From assembly GCF_002100145.1 (NCBI RefSeq), contig NZ_JXQD01000004.1, positions 62,001 to 126,000 of the forward strand: a stretch of 64,000 bases of DNA, in the 5' to 3' direction. Shown here piece by piece: positions 1-8,633 of the stretch. The stretch's first letter is position 1; the number at the start of each line of letters is the position of its first letter. The notes beneath the pieces are model-generated. The model was not told where the DNA came from and searched no databases. It was given only the letters and a program-made list of their open reading frames with translations. The translations under genes and the position numbers were made by a program. The stretch comes from Vibrio sp. qd031 (GTDB taxonomy: Bacteria; Pseudomonadota; Gammaproteobacteria; Enterobacterales; Vibrionaceae).

Positions 1-911
<911 letters not shown>

Positions 912-930
912 ATCGCTCTCACCATCAGAA

Positions 931-960
931 AGGCCGAAGCCGTAGGGTTTCGGCTTTTTA
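931..960 (+). terminator. murA intrinsic terminator
   Basis: GCCGAAgCC pairs with GGtTTCGGC around a short loop and is followed by TTTTTA. It lies 20 bases after the murA stop. Confidence 0.8.
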
Positions 961-1058
961 TTTGATAAACTTTAGGCTTACACTTGTACTCTGTTTGACT
1001 TCACATTAGTCTTGTCGACAGATGGTTAGGCCTTGTCATTGTGACACTGAGGAACAAA

Positions 1059-1802
1059 ATGATTGCACTACTTCGAGTCATTGCAGTGGCGATATTTGCT
1101 GTATTGATGTTTGTTTTTGGTTGCGGCTATTGTCTACTTAGCCCACGAGATTCAAAACACGTATTTAATTTTGGACGTATGTTTGGCGCTATGCATAGAG
1201 TCTTTGGTATTACCCTAGAACTTCGTTTACCAAAAGATGCGTATGAGCGTGGTCAACACGTGTATATTGCCAATCATCAGAACTCCTGGGATATGTTTAC
1301 CATTTCTTCGGCGGTTACCCCTCACGTTGTAACCGTAGGCAAAAAGAGTTTGGTTTGGCTGCCTTTGTTTGGGCAACTTTACTGGTTGACCGGAAATATT
1401 TTGATTGACCGTGCAAACAGCTCACGCGCTAAGGGCACCATTGATCAGGTTGTGCAGAAAATCAAAGAGTCTGGTTTATCAGTGTGGATGTTTCCTGAAG
1501 GCACTCGCTCAAGAGGACGTGGCATGCTGCCCTTTAAAACGGGTGCTTTTCATGCTGCCATTGGCTCTGGTGTGAATATTGTTCCTATTGTATGCAGCAC
1601 CACGCACCAAAAAATTAAAATGAATCGTTGGAATAACGGACATGTCATCGTAGAAATGCTCGATCCCGTCAACGTAGCCGAGTACGACAAATCTGATGTG
1701 CGCAGTTTAGCGAATGTTTGCCGCGAGAAAATGGAACAAAAACTGGCTGAGTTAGATAAAGAAGTGGAGCAACGCAATCAAGCGGACGGCGTTATCAACT
1801 AA
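1059..1802 (+). CDS. plsC: 1-acyl-sn-glycerol-3-phosphate acyltransferase
   Basis: PlsC acylates lysophosphatidic acid to phosphatidic acid at the inner membrane, the second acylation of phospholipid synthesis. The protein is 247 residues, matching the usual 245. It has an N-terminal hydrophobic segment (about residues 1-27), the NHQNSWD acyltransferase motif (HX4D), the EGTRSRG substrate motif and FKTGAFHAA. I chose ATG 1059 because GAGG sits 6 bases upstream and the N-terminus then matches the family; an in-frame GTG at 1041 adds six residues without support. It stands alone with its own terminator. High certainty. Confidence 0.95.
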   Translation: MIALLRVIAVAIFAVLMFVFGCGYCLLSPRDSKHVFNFGRMFGAMHRVFGITLELRLPKDAYERGQHVYIANHQNSWDMFTISSAVTPHVVTVGKKSLVWLPLFGQLYWLTGNILIDRANSSRAKGTIDQVVQKIKESGLSVWMFPEGTRSRGRGMLPFKTGAFHAAIGSGVNIVPIVCSTTHQKIKMNRWNNGHVIVEMLDPVNVAEYDKSDVRSLANVCREKMEQKLAELDKEVEQRNQADGVIN

Positions 1803-1825
1803 TAGTCAATAGGTTTAATTTAATG

Positions 1826-1853
1826 AAGGCAGAGCAGTGATTCTGCCTTTTTT
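1826..1853 (+). terminator. plsC intrinsic terminator
   Basis: AAGGCAGA pairs with TCTGCCTT across an 8-base loop, followed by a T run. The T run continues directly into the 27-bp tandem repeat. Confidence 0.8.
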
Positions 1854-1920
1854 GTCTCTCGGTTAAGACTGTGTATTTTTGTCTCTCGGTTAAGACTGTG
1901 TTTTTTTGTCTCTCGGTTAA
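1854..1920. repeat. 27-bp tandem repeat, 2.5 copies
   Basis: The unit starts GTCTCTCGGTTAAGACTGTG and ends in a T run. Copies are at 1854-1880 and 1881-1907 with one difference (A for T), plus a 13-base partial copy at 1908-1920. It lies between the plsC terminator and the converging 1925 gene. Variable copy number by slippage is plausible. Confidence 0.9.
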
Positions 1921-1924
1921 ATAG

Positions 1925-2728
1925 TTAGTAGCGATAACTCAAGTAGACCATCGCACCAGAAACACCTTGCGAAACCTTTAGCTTGCCTTCTTTTTTGACC
2001 GCTAAATCAAGCACTGTAAAATTTAGCCCAGCACCAATGCTAACATTATCGAACGCTGCATATTCAGAAGCAATACGTAAATCGGTGAAGTAACCAGAGA
2101 AGTCTCTGATATTGAGTCCAAAATAGTCCAACGCACCGATGACATTGACTTTATCTGTCGCGCTATAGATCATTTTGAACCCAAGCACCGGCAAGGGAGC
2201 TAGGAAGTTCATTGACTCAGTACCACCGACCACATATTCACCGTCTGCGGTAAAGTCACCACTGACACCACTGGTTGTTTTTATCATGTGCAGGCCAATG
2301 CCTGTCGACAGTTCAACTTTATCGGTATGGTAAAAAGAGTACGCGTAATTGAGCTTGTAGATGTCCATTTTTAAATAGGAATCGATTCTAGCACCAGCCG
2401 AGAAGGTCACATCTAAGAAATCAATATCTCTATCGGTCACTTTCGAGGAGCCCGTGTGCAAGCGGTAGTAAGAAAACTCCATTTTATGTTTTGGATTTAA
2501 GCGATAATGACCGTCTAAGCGTATGCTTCTGGTTTGTGTTTCCATGCCAAAGTCATCCTGCAGATCTAAGTTTACTCCTGCTAGATATTGGCTGGTAAAA
2601 AACATTTGTGTGGAGTGGTGAGCGACTAAATAGCCACCTAAATCAAGTTTGAACTTCTCTGTTTCAACTTCAGCCATCGCAGGGAGGGACCAACAAAAAA
2701 GCCCTGCAGCTGCTATAAGAGATCTCAT
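1925..2728 (-). CDS. Predicted outer-membrane beta-barrel protein
   Basis: This 267-residue protein has a clear Sec signal peptide (basic MRS, hydrophobic core, cleavage near PAMA-EVE). The rest is alternating amphipathic strands with many Tyr, Phe and Gly, and the last residue is Tyr after YLSYR, the aromatic C-terminal signature recognised by the Bam machinery. Strand patterns such as HKMEFSYYRL and YKLNYAYSFY suggest 10-12 strands. I do not recognise a specific family and assign no substrate. It is monocistronic, convergent with plsC and divergent from the short repeat region near ridA. Localisation is well supported; function is unknown. Confidence 0.75.
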   Translation of the reverse strand: MRSLIAAAGLFCWSLPAMAEVETEKFKLDLGGYLVAHHSTQMFFTSQYLAGVNLDLQDDFGMETQTRSIRLDGHYRLNPKHKMEFSYYRLHTGSSKVTDRDIDFLDVTFSAGARIDSYLKMDIYKLNYAYSFYHTDKVELSTGIGLHMIKTTSGVSGDFTADGEYVVGGTESMNFLAPLPVLGFKMIYSATDKVNVIGALDYFGLNIRDFSGYFTDLRIASEYAAFDNVSIGAGLNFTVLDLAVKKEGKLKVSQGVSGAMVYLSYRY

Positions 2729-2803
2729 TCAACATCCTGTTGCGTATGTTCCCTAGTGGATTATACATAACTTGTTTACGTCACAGTGATCTTTGATTGT
2801 CCC

Positions 2804-2830
2804 AATATCAATAATATCAATAATATCAAT
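2804..2830. repeat. 9-bp tandem repeat, three copies
   Basis: AATATCAAT is repeated three times without mismatch between the outer-membrane protein gene and the ridA terminator. It is an AT-rich microsatellite-like tract and no gene covers it. Confidence 0.85.
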
Positions 2831-2871
2831 GATAGCGATTGGGTATGGATAGAAACCACAAAATTTGGCAA

Positions 2872-2908
2872 TAAAAAAAAGAGCAACAAACGGTCGTTTG
2901 TTGCTCTT
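2872..2908 (-). terminator. ridA (pyrBI-ridA) terminator
   Basis: A perfect 14-bp stem (2879-2892 with 2895-2908) reads on the minus strand as AAGAGCAACAAACG...CTCTT followed by a U run. It ends the minus-strand pyr transcript. Confidence 0.85.
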
Positions 2909-2929
2909 GGTATTGCTTTGCACTGCAGA

Positions 2930-3319
2930 CTATTTACGAACAGCAATCGCTTCGATTTCGATACCTACATCTTTAGGTAATCGTGCAACTTCAACACAAG
3001 AGCGAGCAGGGTAGTTTGCTACATTATGCTCATCGAAAAACTTGCCATAAGCTTCGTTTACGGTTCCAAAATCATTAAGATCTTTAACGAAAACGGTCAT
3101 CTTGACGATATCACCGACAGTAAGGCCAGAAGACTCTACCACGGCTTTCACGTTATCCAGTGATTGTCTGGCTTGCTCTGCAATGTTTTCTGACACTTCG
3201 CCTGTTTCAGGGTTTACAGGAATTTGTCCTGACGTCAAAACCATATTACCTAGGTCTACGCCTTGTACATAAGGGCCAATTGCCGCTGGAGCCGTGTCGG
3301 TGTGAAGTACTTTTGTCAT
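2930..3319 (-). CDS. ridA: 2-iminobutanoate/2-iminopropanoate deaminase RidA
   Basis: RidA hydrolyses reactive enamine/imine intermediates released by PLP enzymes such as threonine dehydratase, protecting other PLP enzymes in the cytosol. The 129-residue protein has the YjgF/UK114 fold signatures GPYVQG, LTSGQIP and the conserved Arg of YPARSCVEVA, plus the closing IEIEAIA. ATG 3319 gives the normal family length; the frame extends six codons upstream to 3337, but AGG lies nine bases before 3319. It lies downstream of pyrI on the same strand, the arrangement seen in E. coli. High confidence. Confidence 0.95.
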   Translation of the reverse strand: MTKVLHTDTAPAAIGPYVQGVDLGNMVLTSGQIPVNPETGEVSENIAEQARQSLDNVKAVVESSGLTVGDIVKMTVFVKDLNDFGTVNEAYGKFFDEHNVANYPARSCVEVARLPKDVGIEIEAIAVRK

Positions 3320-3386
3320 TGATTTGCCTATGTCCATTGTGTGTTTATGCTAACAGTGTGCCTTTGCCTGTATCTTGAGTAAAGCC

Positions 3387-3851
3387 CTAGCGCTCGGTAA
3401 CAATTTCTCTAGCGTAAACTTTTTCACAATATTTACACTTCAAGCGAATCGAAGCGGCTTTTTGGATAACCGTGAAGCTGCTTTCAACGGGTTCGTTGTG
3501 TGTAATACAGTTGCTATTTGGGCACTCGAACACCGAAGTAATCTGCTTGGGTAATTCGAGTTCAAGCTTCTTGACCACTTTATAGTTTTCAATTTGATTG
3601 ACCGTGGCATTGGGTGCATACAAAGCCAGTTTGCTGGCTTGCGAAGGATCGATAAATACGTTTTCAATCTTGAGTAGGTCTTTAGCACCTAGCGCTGATG
3701 ATGGTAGGTTTAAGCCAATAGTCACACGCTGCTCTGAGTTTTGCATATCGAAGAGTTTGAGAACCTTAATGCCCACTTTCGCCGGGATATGGTCAATCAC
3801 TGTACCTTGTTGAATCGCTTCTACTTGAAGCTGGGTCGCTTTGTCGCTCAT
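3387..3851 (-). CDS. pyrI: Aspartate carbamoyltransferase regulatory subunit
   Basis: PyrI binds CTP and ATP and assembles with PyrB to make allosteric aspartate transcarbamoylase, the first pyrimidine-specific step. The 154-residue protein shows the allosteric domain ([25 protein letters not shown]) and the zinc domain with four cysteines, CPNSNC and CKYC. I chose ATG 3851 because GAGGA ends about seven bases upstream; the in-frame ATG at 3857 would abut the ribosome site. It begins 13 bases after the pyrB stop and is cotranscribed with pyrB from the attenuated promoter. High confidence. Confidence 0.96.
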   Translation of the reverse strand: MSDKATQLQVEAIQQGTVIDHIPAKVGIKVLKLFDMQNSEQRVTIGLNLPSSALGAKDLLKIENVFIDPSQASKLALYAPNATVNQIENYKVVKKLELELPKQITSVFECPNSNCITHNEPVESSFTVIQKAASIRLKCKYCEKVYAREIVTER

Positions 3852-3864
3852 GATCATTCCTCAA

Positions 3865-4794
3865 TTAAAGTTGTGGGTTTAATACTAAGGCTAGTAGGGC
3901 TTCACGCGCATAAACGCCGTTTTCTGCTTGCTCAAAGTAATAGGCGTGTGGAGTCTTATCGACGTCTACGGTAATTTCATCGACTCTTGGCAGTGGGTGC
4001 AACACCTTTAAGCTAGGCTTCGCATTGTTGAGTAGTGAAGCCGTCAGAATGTAGGCCGATTTAATGTGAGCGTACTCTGAGTCGTCAAAGCGCTCTTTTT
4101 GAACTCGAGTCATGTACAAGATATCTAATTCGGGAATGATAGGTTCCATCTCGTTGTGAAGGCTATATTGAATACCCGCTTCATCGAGCTCTTCACAAAT
4201 ATAGTCAGGCATGGCGAGAGCGTCAGGCGCAATAAAGAAGAAGCGGTTATTGCTAAATTTAGCAAGAGCTTGGGTAAGCGAGTGAACCGTTCGTCCATAT
4301 TTTAAGTCACCCACAAAGGCGACATTTAGGTTGTCCAGGCGGCCTTGAGTTTCGTATATCGAGAACAAATCCAATAAGGTTTGAGTAGGGTGCTGATTGG
4401 AGCCATCTCCCGCATTAATGACAGGAACTCCATTAGAAAACTCCGATGCGAGCCTGGCCGCACCTTCCTGTGGGTGGCGCATAACAAAAGCATCTACGTA
4501 CGATGAAATCACTTGCACTGAGTCAGCCAAGGTTTCGCCTTTTTTGGCGAGTGAGGTGTTGCCACCGCTGTCAAAGCCAATCACATCTCCGCCTACACGT
4601 TGAATGGCTGTTTCAAAGGACAATCGGGTTCGAGTCGACGGTTCAAAAAAGCAGCTCGCAACCACTTTATTTTTGATGAGCTCAGGCTGTGGATTTGCTT
4701 TGAGATCGCCTGCCGTATTTACGATTAGCTCTAGCTCATCTCGACTTAATTCTGGTATAGAAATGATGTGCTTGTTATAGAGCGAATGAGTCAT
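3865..4794 (-). CDS. pyrB: Aspartate carbamoyltransferase catalytic subunit
   Basis: PyrB condenses carbamoyl phosphate with aspartate to N-carbamoylaspartate in de novo pyrimidine synthesis. The 309-residue protein carries the carbamoyl phosphate motif STRTR within [13 protein letters not shown], the HP(Q)EG..AR loop and the HPLPRVDEI aspartate-binding segment. It is the first structural gene of a minus-strand pyrB-pyrI unit preceded by the leader peptide and attenuator, so UTP level should control it. Paralogous to ArgF in this window but clearly distinguished by HPLPR. High confidence. Confidence 0.97.
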   Translation of the reverse strand: MTHSLYNKHIISIPELSRDELELIVNTAGDLKANPQPELIKNKVVASCFFEPSTRTRLSFETAIQRVGGDVIGFDSGGNTSLAKKGETLADSVQVISSYVDAFVMRHPQEGAARLASEFSNGVPVINAGDGSNQHPTQTLLDLFSIYETQGRLDNLNVAFVGDLKYGRTVHSLTQALAKFSNNRFFFIAPDALAMPDYICEELDEAGIQYSLHNEMEPIIPELDILYMTRVQKERFDDSEYAHIKSAYILTASLLNNAKPSLKVLHPLPRVDEITVDVDKTPHAYYFEQAENGVYAREALLALVLNPQL

Positions 4795-4849
4795 ACCATG
4801 TTCCTTATCAAAGTGGTTGTTTACCTAATCTAGATAAACAAAAAGGCAC

Positions 4850-4875
4850 AAAAAAGCCCCCCAATAAGGGAGGCT
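4850..4875 (-). terminator. pyrBI attenuator terminator
   Basis: On the minus strand AGCCTCCC pairs with GGGGGGCT (one G-U) around TTATT, followed by TTTTTT. It overlaps the pyrL stop codon and ends about 55 bases before the pyrB start, the classic geometry in which a ribosome trailing closely on pyrL prevents hairpin formation. Confidence 0.88.
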
Positions 4876-4942
4876 AAAATTGATCGGAAGAGACGTTGGT
4901 TACAACCAACGTGCAGTAAAAACGAAAACGATTGCTTTTCAT
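4874..4942 (-). CDS. pyrL: pyrBI operon leader peptide
   Basis: A 22-codon reading frame, MKSNRFRFYCTLVVTNVSSDQF, ends at the attenuator. It starts 7 bases after GGGGAGACG, a good ribosome site. The codons for RFRF give a uridine-rich transcript tract (UUUUCGUUUUU) where polymerase would pause at low UTP, and a 9-bp inverted repeat (4893-4912) just after it could form the pause hairpin. Low UTP keeps the ribosome close to polymerase and permits read-through into pyrB. The peptide sequence differs from E. coli PyrL, but position, U-tract and terminator identify it. Confidence 0.85.
   Translation of the reverse strand: MKSNRFRFYCTLVVTNVSSDQF
4893..4912 (-). promoter_or_regulatory. pyrL pause hairpin
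   Basis: ACGTTGGTT and AACCAACGT form a perfect 9-bp inverted repeat inside pyrL, between the uridine tract and the attenuator. The position suits a transcription pause hairpin. Confidence 0.6.
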
Positions 4943-4968
4943 AACGTCTCCCCTAGAATTCGAGCGCG

Positions 4969-4974
4969 ATTATA
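4969..4974 (-). promoter_or_regulatory. pyrL-pyrBI promoter -10
   Basis: TATAAT on the minus strand, 26 bases upstream of the pyrL start, with a GC-rich discriminator CGCGC. The -35 is poor. This is the only good -10 upstream of the leader. Confidence 0.6.
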
Positions 4975-5066
4975 CCCCTATCTCTAGGTAATATTCCACA
5001 AAAATAGCCGCTTTTTAATGGCGGCTATTGATGTAATTCGCGGTCATGCAGTGAGTCACTATTCAA

Positions 5067-5465
5067 TTAGGCTTGGTGTGTAAGTGAGGAAACAGCACAG
5101 TGCGCTAACTCTTCGTCTTGTTGCTCGTTGAAGCCACTCACATTTATTGCGCCAATCACTCGTCCATCTGACTTTATGGGGAGACCACCGCCTAATCCTG
5201 TGATTTTGGGATCAGTCCAGTGGCTCATGTCGTTACTTGCTTGTTGTGCCCATAGACCCGGTAGCGGCGTCGGCTGCCTGTTGCGGGCTGCGGTATACGC
5301 GTTGTTTTGGGCAAGCAATGCAGCCTGAAAGCTGCACTTATTCATTTTAGCAAAACGGTTCAGTTCACCATGACTGTCGACGATGGCAACAGCGACAGAC
5401 CGATCCTTAGACGTCGCTTGTTGTAATGCGCACTGAACTATACGTTGAGCAAATTCTAAATTTAT
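5067..5465 (-). CDS. GlcG/HbpS-family (heme-degrading domain) protein, AUA start
   Basis: The frame encodes a DUF336-type protein: VAVAIVDSHGEL near residue 35, NAYTAARNRQPT, GLGGGLPI and the closing VIGAINVSG..QDEELA. This small family includes GlcG, HbpS and PduO-C domains and binds heme or cobalamin-like ligands. The family-like N-terminus INLEFAQRIVQCAL is in frame, but the codon where Met is expected (5463-5465) is ATA. AAGGA lies nine bases upstream, overlapping the stop of the aldo/keto reductase. The first in-frame ATG is only at 5345, inside the domain. Either AUA initiates weakly by translational coupling, or the gene is recently disabled. Ligand unknown. Confidence 0.65.
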   Translation of the reverse strand: MNLEFAQRIVQCALQQATSKDRSVAVAIVDSHGELNRFAKMNKCSFQAALLAQNNAYTAARNRQPTPLPGLWAQQASNDMSHWTDPKITGLGGGLPIKSDGRVIGAINVSGFNEQQDEELAHCAVSSLTHQA

Positions 5466-5477
5466 GAGAGGTATTCC

Positions 5478-6407
5478 TTATGGCATTTCCGCAGCGCGCG
5501 CGAGTTCATAGAGGGTGTACCACTGTTCACGACTTAAGCTGACAGTATCGGACTGTGCACACGCTTTAATGCGATGAGGTGTCGTTGTGCCTATTACCGG
5601 GCAGATGTTTGCTGGATGGCGTTGCAACCAAGCGAGTACGATAGCCTCGCGAGAAACTTGATAGTGCTCGGCAAGCTCTCGCACATAGGTCGCGGTACGA
5701 ACAATGGTGTCTGGCTGCCCATTAAGATCGCGTCCACTAAACAGTCCTTGGCTTAGACTGCCCCAAGCTTGAATCTCTATATTGTTGGCTTGGCAGTACT
5801 CCAGCGTGCCTAGCGTGCTGCTGGCAAACGCAGTGATGCCTTCTTCCAACCAATCCAGTTTGGTTAAGCTCATCTCCATTTGATTGCACACAATAGGTGT
5901 GGAAAGGGCAGACTGAAGATAGCGCATTTGGTGGGCATTCATGTTGGAGACACCAAGGTTTTTAATCTTGCCGGCGGCTTGTAATGTTGCAACGGCGGTT
6001 GCGACTTCATCAACAACCATCAGTGGATCGGGACGGTGTAGCAACAGGGTATCGATTTGCTCGACGCCCAAACGGGACAAAATGGAATCAACGGAGCTGA
6101 CTATCCAAGACGTCGAAAAATCATAGCGCTTAGGCCCTAACTCATCAGCAAAACGGATACCACACTTGGATTGGATACGAAGCTCGTTAGCAAGCTCCGG
6201 CCGTTCCTTTAGAGCTTGTCCAAAGGCTTGCTCAGCTTTTCCAAAGGTGTAAATGTCGGCGTGATCAAATAGGCGAATTCCACACTCGAGTGCCGAGTCG
6301 ATTACAGTGTGAACTTTTTTTACGTCTTCAGAACGAACGGGTTGGTCGTTCCATCCGCCGCCAAGCCCCATGCATCCGTAAATTAATGTTGATTGAGATT
6401 GCGTCAT
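5478..6407 (-). CDS. Aldo/keto reductase (YdhF-like)
   Basis: A 309-residue NADP-dependent aldo/keto reductase with a TIM-barrel fold. The catalytic tetrad is visible: Asp in FDHADIY followed by Tyr, Lys in QSKCGI and His in LLHRPDPL. GVSNMN and the C-terminal PVIGTTTPHRIK cofactor loop are also present. The similarity is to the YdhF branch, whose physiological substrate is unclear, so I assign none. It is divergent from a LysR regulator 125 bases away, and its stop codon overlaps the ribosome site of the GlcG-like gene, suggesting a two-gene unit under LysR control. Confidence 0.88.
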   Translation of the reverse strand: MTQSQSTLIYGCMGLGGGWNDQPVRSEDVKKVHTVIDSALECGIRLFDHADIYTFGKAEQAFGQALKERPELANELRIQSKCGIRFADELGPKRYDFSTSWIVSSVDSILSRLGVEQIDTLLLHRPDPLMVVDEVATAVATLQAAGKIKNLGVSNMNAHQMRYLQSALSTPIVCNQMEMSLTKLDWLEEGITAFASSTLGTLEYCQANNIEIQAWGSLSQGLFSGRDLNGQPDTIVRTATYVRELAEHYQVSREAIVLAWLQRHPANICPVIGTTTPHRIKACAQSDTVSLSREQWYTLYELARAAEMP

Positions 6408-6532
6408 GGTAAGTACCTTTGTGATTCTTTTTGTCGGTGTCTTCGTTATTGTGACTAGTATGCCTTGCTAATTAGATTAATAAACACTACAAAAGAGAAA
6501 TCATTGTTTGTTATAAAGAACAAAACAGTCTC

Positions 6533-7399
6533 ATGCATCATAAAAAAATTGAGCGTCTACTGCTGTTTGTCGAGGTGGCACGTCAGCTAAGTTTTACCAA
6601 AGCTGCGGAAAACCTCGAAATGTCTAGAGGTTACCTTTCCACTCAGATTAAACAGTTGGAAACAGAGTTAGGTTATCCACTGCTGATCCGCTCGACTCGT
6701 ACAGTACGGTTAACCGCTCAAGGAGAGCAAATAAAACAAGGAATGGAAGGGATCAAGCAAGATCTCTTGCACATTGAACGGACGATCGATTACGAAAACA
6801 CCGCCATAGAGGGCGAAATACGTTTTACAGCACCACTCCAACTTGCCCAAAGCGCGTTAACGCAGATGTGCGCAGAGTTTACACAGCTGTATCCAGCAGT
6901 GACGTTTGTTATTGAGTGTAGTTACAACAGCTATAACTTGGTGAAAGATAACTTTGATTGCGCGTTTAGAGCCACTCAAACGCCACCACAAAATTTAGTG
7001 GCCAAGCATTTGTTTGCTTATCAACGAGTGTTGGTGGCATCGCCAAGTTATTTGCAAAAAAATGAACCCATTTATACGCCACAGCAATTGGCACACCATC
7101 AATGCCTGACGGGGCAAGGCGCAGAGCGCTGGTCGTTTTCTGGAGAAGAAGTGGCTGTCCAAGGCTGGTTGACCATAAATGAAAACCATATCATTAAGCA
7201 GCAAGCCATTGAAGGCAAAGGGCTAATGATGGCACCAGACTATTACGTTGAAAAAGAGATTCAACAAGGGCAATTAGTGCAAGTACTCAATGAGCACCAC
7301 ATTTGGAATAATGACGTCTACTTACTGTATCCACCAATGGTCAAGCGCTCTAACAAGCTCAATGCGTTCATTGAGTTTGCTCAACGCTATTTTTCATAG
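6533..7399 (+). CDS. LysR-family transcriptional regulator
   Basis: A 288-residue DNA-binding regulator. The N-terminal winged helix-turn-helix (residues about 5-64, with SFTKAAENLEMSRGYLSTQIKQLE) is typical of LysR. The effector domain from about residue 90 resembles the CrgA/PA2206 group (FDCAFRAT, then VASPSYLQKNEP). It is transcribed away from the aldo/keto reductase, and in this family the divergent neighbour is the usual target. The inducer cannot be told from sequence. Short AT-rich palindromic tracts lie in the 125-base intergenic region, but I could not single out a convincing T-N11-A box. Confidence 0.9.
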   Translation: MHHKKIERLLLFVEVARQLSFTKAAENLEMSRGYLSTQIKQLETELGYPLLIRSTRTVRLTAQGEQIKQGMEGIKQDLLHIERTIDYENTAIEGEIRFTAPLQLAQSALTQMCAEFTQLYPAVTFVIECSYNSYNLVKDNFDCAFRATQTPPQNLVAKHLFAYQRVLVASPSYLQKNEPIYTPQQLAHHQCLTGQGAERWSFSGEEVAVQGWLTINENHIIKQQAIEGKGLMMAPDYYVEKEIQQGQLVQVLNEHHIWNNDVYLLYPPMVKRSNKLNAFIEFAQRYFS

Positions 7400-7444
7400 A
7401 GCGCCTAAATAAAGCCGAAGGTTTAGTCTCGCGGGTAACTTGCA

Positions 7445-7487
7445 ATGAAAACGCAGCGATATGCCCTAATGGGCTGAATCACTGCGT
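7445..7487 (-). terminator. argF terminator-like hairpin
   Basis: Interrupted stem ACGCAG...GCCC/GGGC...CTGCGT, followed on the minus strand by TTTTCATT. It lies in the convergent space between the LysR gene and argF and could serve both. Confidence 0.5.
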
Positions 7488-7505
7488 GTTGAGTGCTCAT
7501 ACTTT

Positions 7506-8507
7506 TTACGCCAGTGTACTGACGAGAACGGCTTTAATGGTGTGAAGACGGTTTTCTGCTTGATCAAACACGATAGACTGTTTTGATTCGAAGACCTCTT
7601 CGTCGACTTCCAGCCCTTTCATATTAAATTCTTCTGCGACCTGTTTTCCGATGGTCGTTTCATCATTATGGAATGCGGGTAAACAGTGCATAAACTTGCT
7701 ATCGGCTTTACCGGTTTTCGCCATTAAAGAAGCGTTTACCTGATAAGGCTTCATAATCTCGACACGTTCGGCCCATGCTTGCTTTGATTCGCCCATTGAT
7801 ACCCAAACGTCGGTATAGATGAAGTCGCATTCAGCTACGCCTTCGTCAACGGACTCGGTGAGAGTGATGGCTGAACCGCTTTGCTGTGCCAACTGCTGAC
7901 ACTCTTCGACAAGCGTTGCTTCTGGCCAGTAATCTTTAGGGCCCACCAAGTTAATGTCGACCCCCATTTTCGCTGCGCCTACCATTAACGAGTTTGCCAC
8001 GTTGTTGCGCGCATCCCCTAAAAAAGCGAACTTAAGCTCATTAAGTTGTTTGCCTTTTCCGTGCTCAAGCATAGTTAGGAAGTCGGCCAGTATTTGAGTT
8101 GGGTGAAATTCGTCGGTCAGGCCATTCCACACCGGAACGCCGGCATAAGCACCTAGTTCTTCAACGCGCTCTTGCCCAAACCCGCGATACTGAATACCAT
8201 CGTACATTCGGCCAAGCACCCTAGCGGTATCTTTCATCGACTCTTTCTCACCGATTTGTGAGCCGGTAGGTCCAATGTAGGTGACGTGAGCGCCTTGATC
8301 AAAAGCGGCAACTTCAAAAGCACATCGAGTTCGGGTTGAGGCTTTTTCAAAGATAAGTGCGATGTTTTTCCCCGACAACGTCGGTTTTTCATATCCTGCA
8401 TACTTTGCTTTTTTTAGGTTTGCCGATTGATCGAGTAAGAATTGAATTTCTTCCGTTGTGTAATCAAGAAGTTTCAAAAAGTTACGATGCTTTAAATTAA
8501 ATCCCAT
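7506..8507 (-). CDS. argF: Ornithine carbamoyltransferase
   Basis: Interconverts ornithine plus carbamoyl phosphate with citrulline. The 333-residue protein has STRTRCAFE (carbamoyl phosphate), [16 protein letters not shown] and the ornithine-site Cys loop [11 protein letters not shown] 8507 is preferred over an in-frame ATG at 8525 because it gives the family N-terminus [13 protein letters not shown]. It lies next to arcA (arginine deiminase), suggesting a role in arginine catabolism, yet tandem ARG boxes cover its promoter and a terminator separates it from arcA, which suggests an independently ArgR-controlled, biosynthetic-type gene. No carbamate kinase or arginine/ornithine antiporter is nearby. 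Confidence 0.94.
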   Translation of the reverse strand: MGFNLKHRNFLKLLDYTTEEIQFLLDQSANLKKAKYAGYEKPTLSGKNIALIFEKASTRTRCAFEVAAFDQGAHVTYIGPTGSQIGEKESMKDTARVLGRMYDGIQYRGFGQERVEELGAYAGVPVWNGLTDEFHPTQILADFLTMLEHGKGKQLNELKFAFLGDARNNVANSLMVGAAKMGVDINLVGPKDYWPEATLVEECQQLAQQSGSAITLTESVDEGVAECDFIYTDVWVSMGESKQAWAERVEIMKPYQVNASLMAKTGKADSKFMHCLPAFHNDETTIGKQVAEEFNMKGLEVDEEVFESKQSIVFDQAENRLHTIKAVLVSTLA

Positions 8508-8540
8508 GGCCTCAACTCCATACACTGTCAGAAAATCATT

Positions 8541-8579
8541 TATACATAAAAATACATATAAAGTGAATTTTTATTTGAT
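8541..8579 (-). promoter_or_regulatory. Tandem ARG boxes (ArgR operator) for argF
   Basis: Two 18-bp elements, TATACATAAAAATACATA (8541-8558) and AGTGAATTTTTATTTGAT (8562-8579), are separated by exactly 3 bp, the standard spacing for ArgR hexamer binding. The second differs at only three positions from my recollection of an E. coli argF box. Confidence 0.75.
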
Positions 8580-8586
8580 TTAAATC

Positions 8587-8612
8587 TAAAAAAGGGACTC
8601 GAAAGTCCCTTT
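8587..8612 (-). terminator. arcA intrinsic terminator
   Basis: AAAGGGACT/AGTCCCTTT stem followed on the minus strand by TTTTTT. It sits between the arcA stop and the argF ARG boxes, so the two genes are probably separate transcription units. Confidence 0.85.
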
Positions 8613-8633
8613 TACTATACCTTGTTTTAGGGG

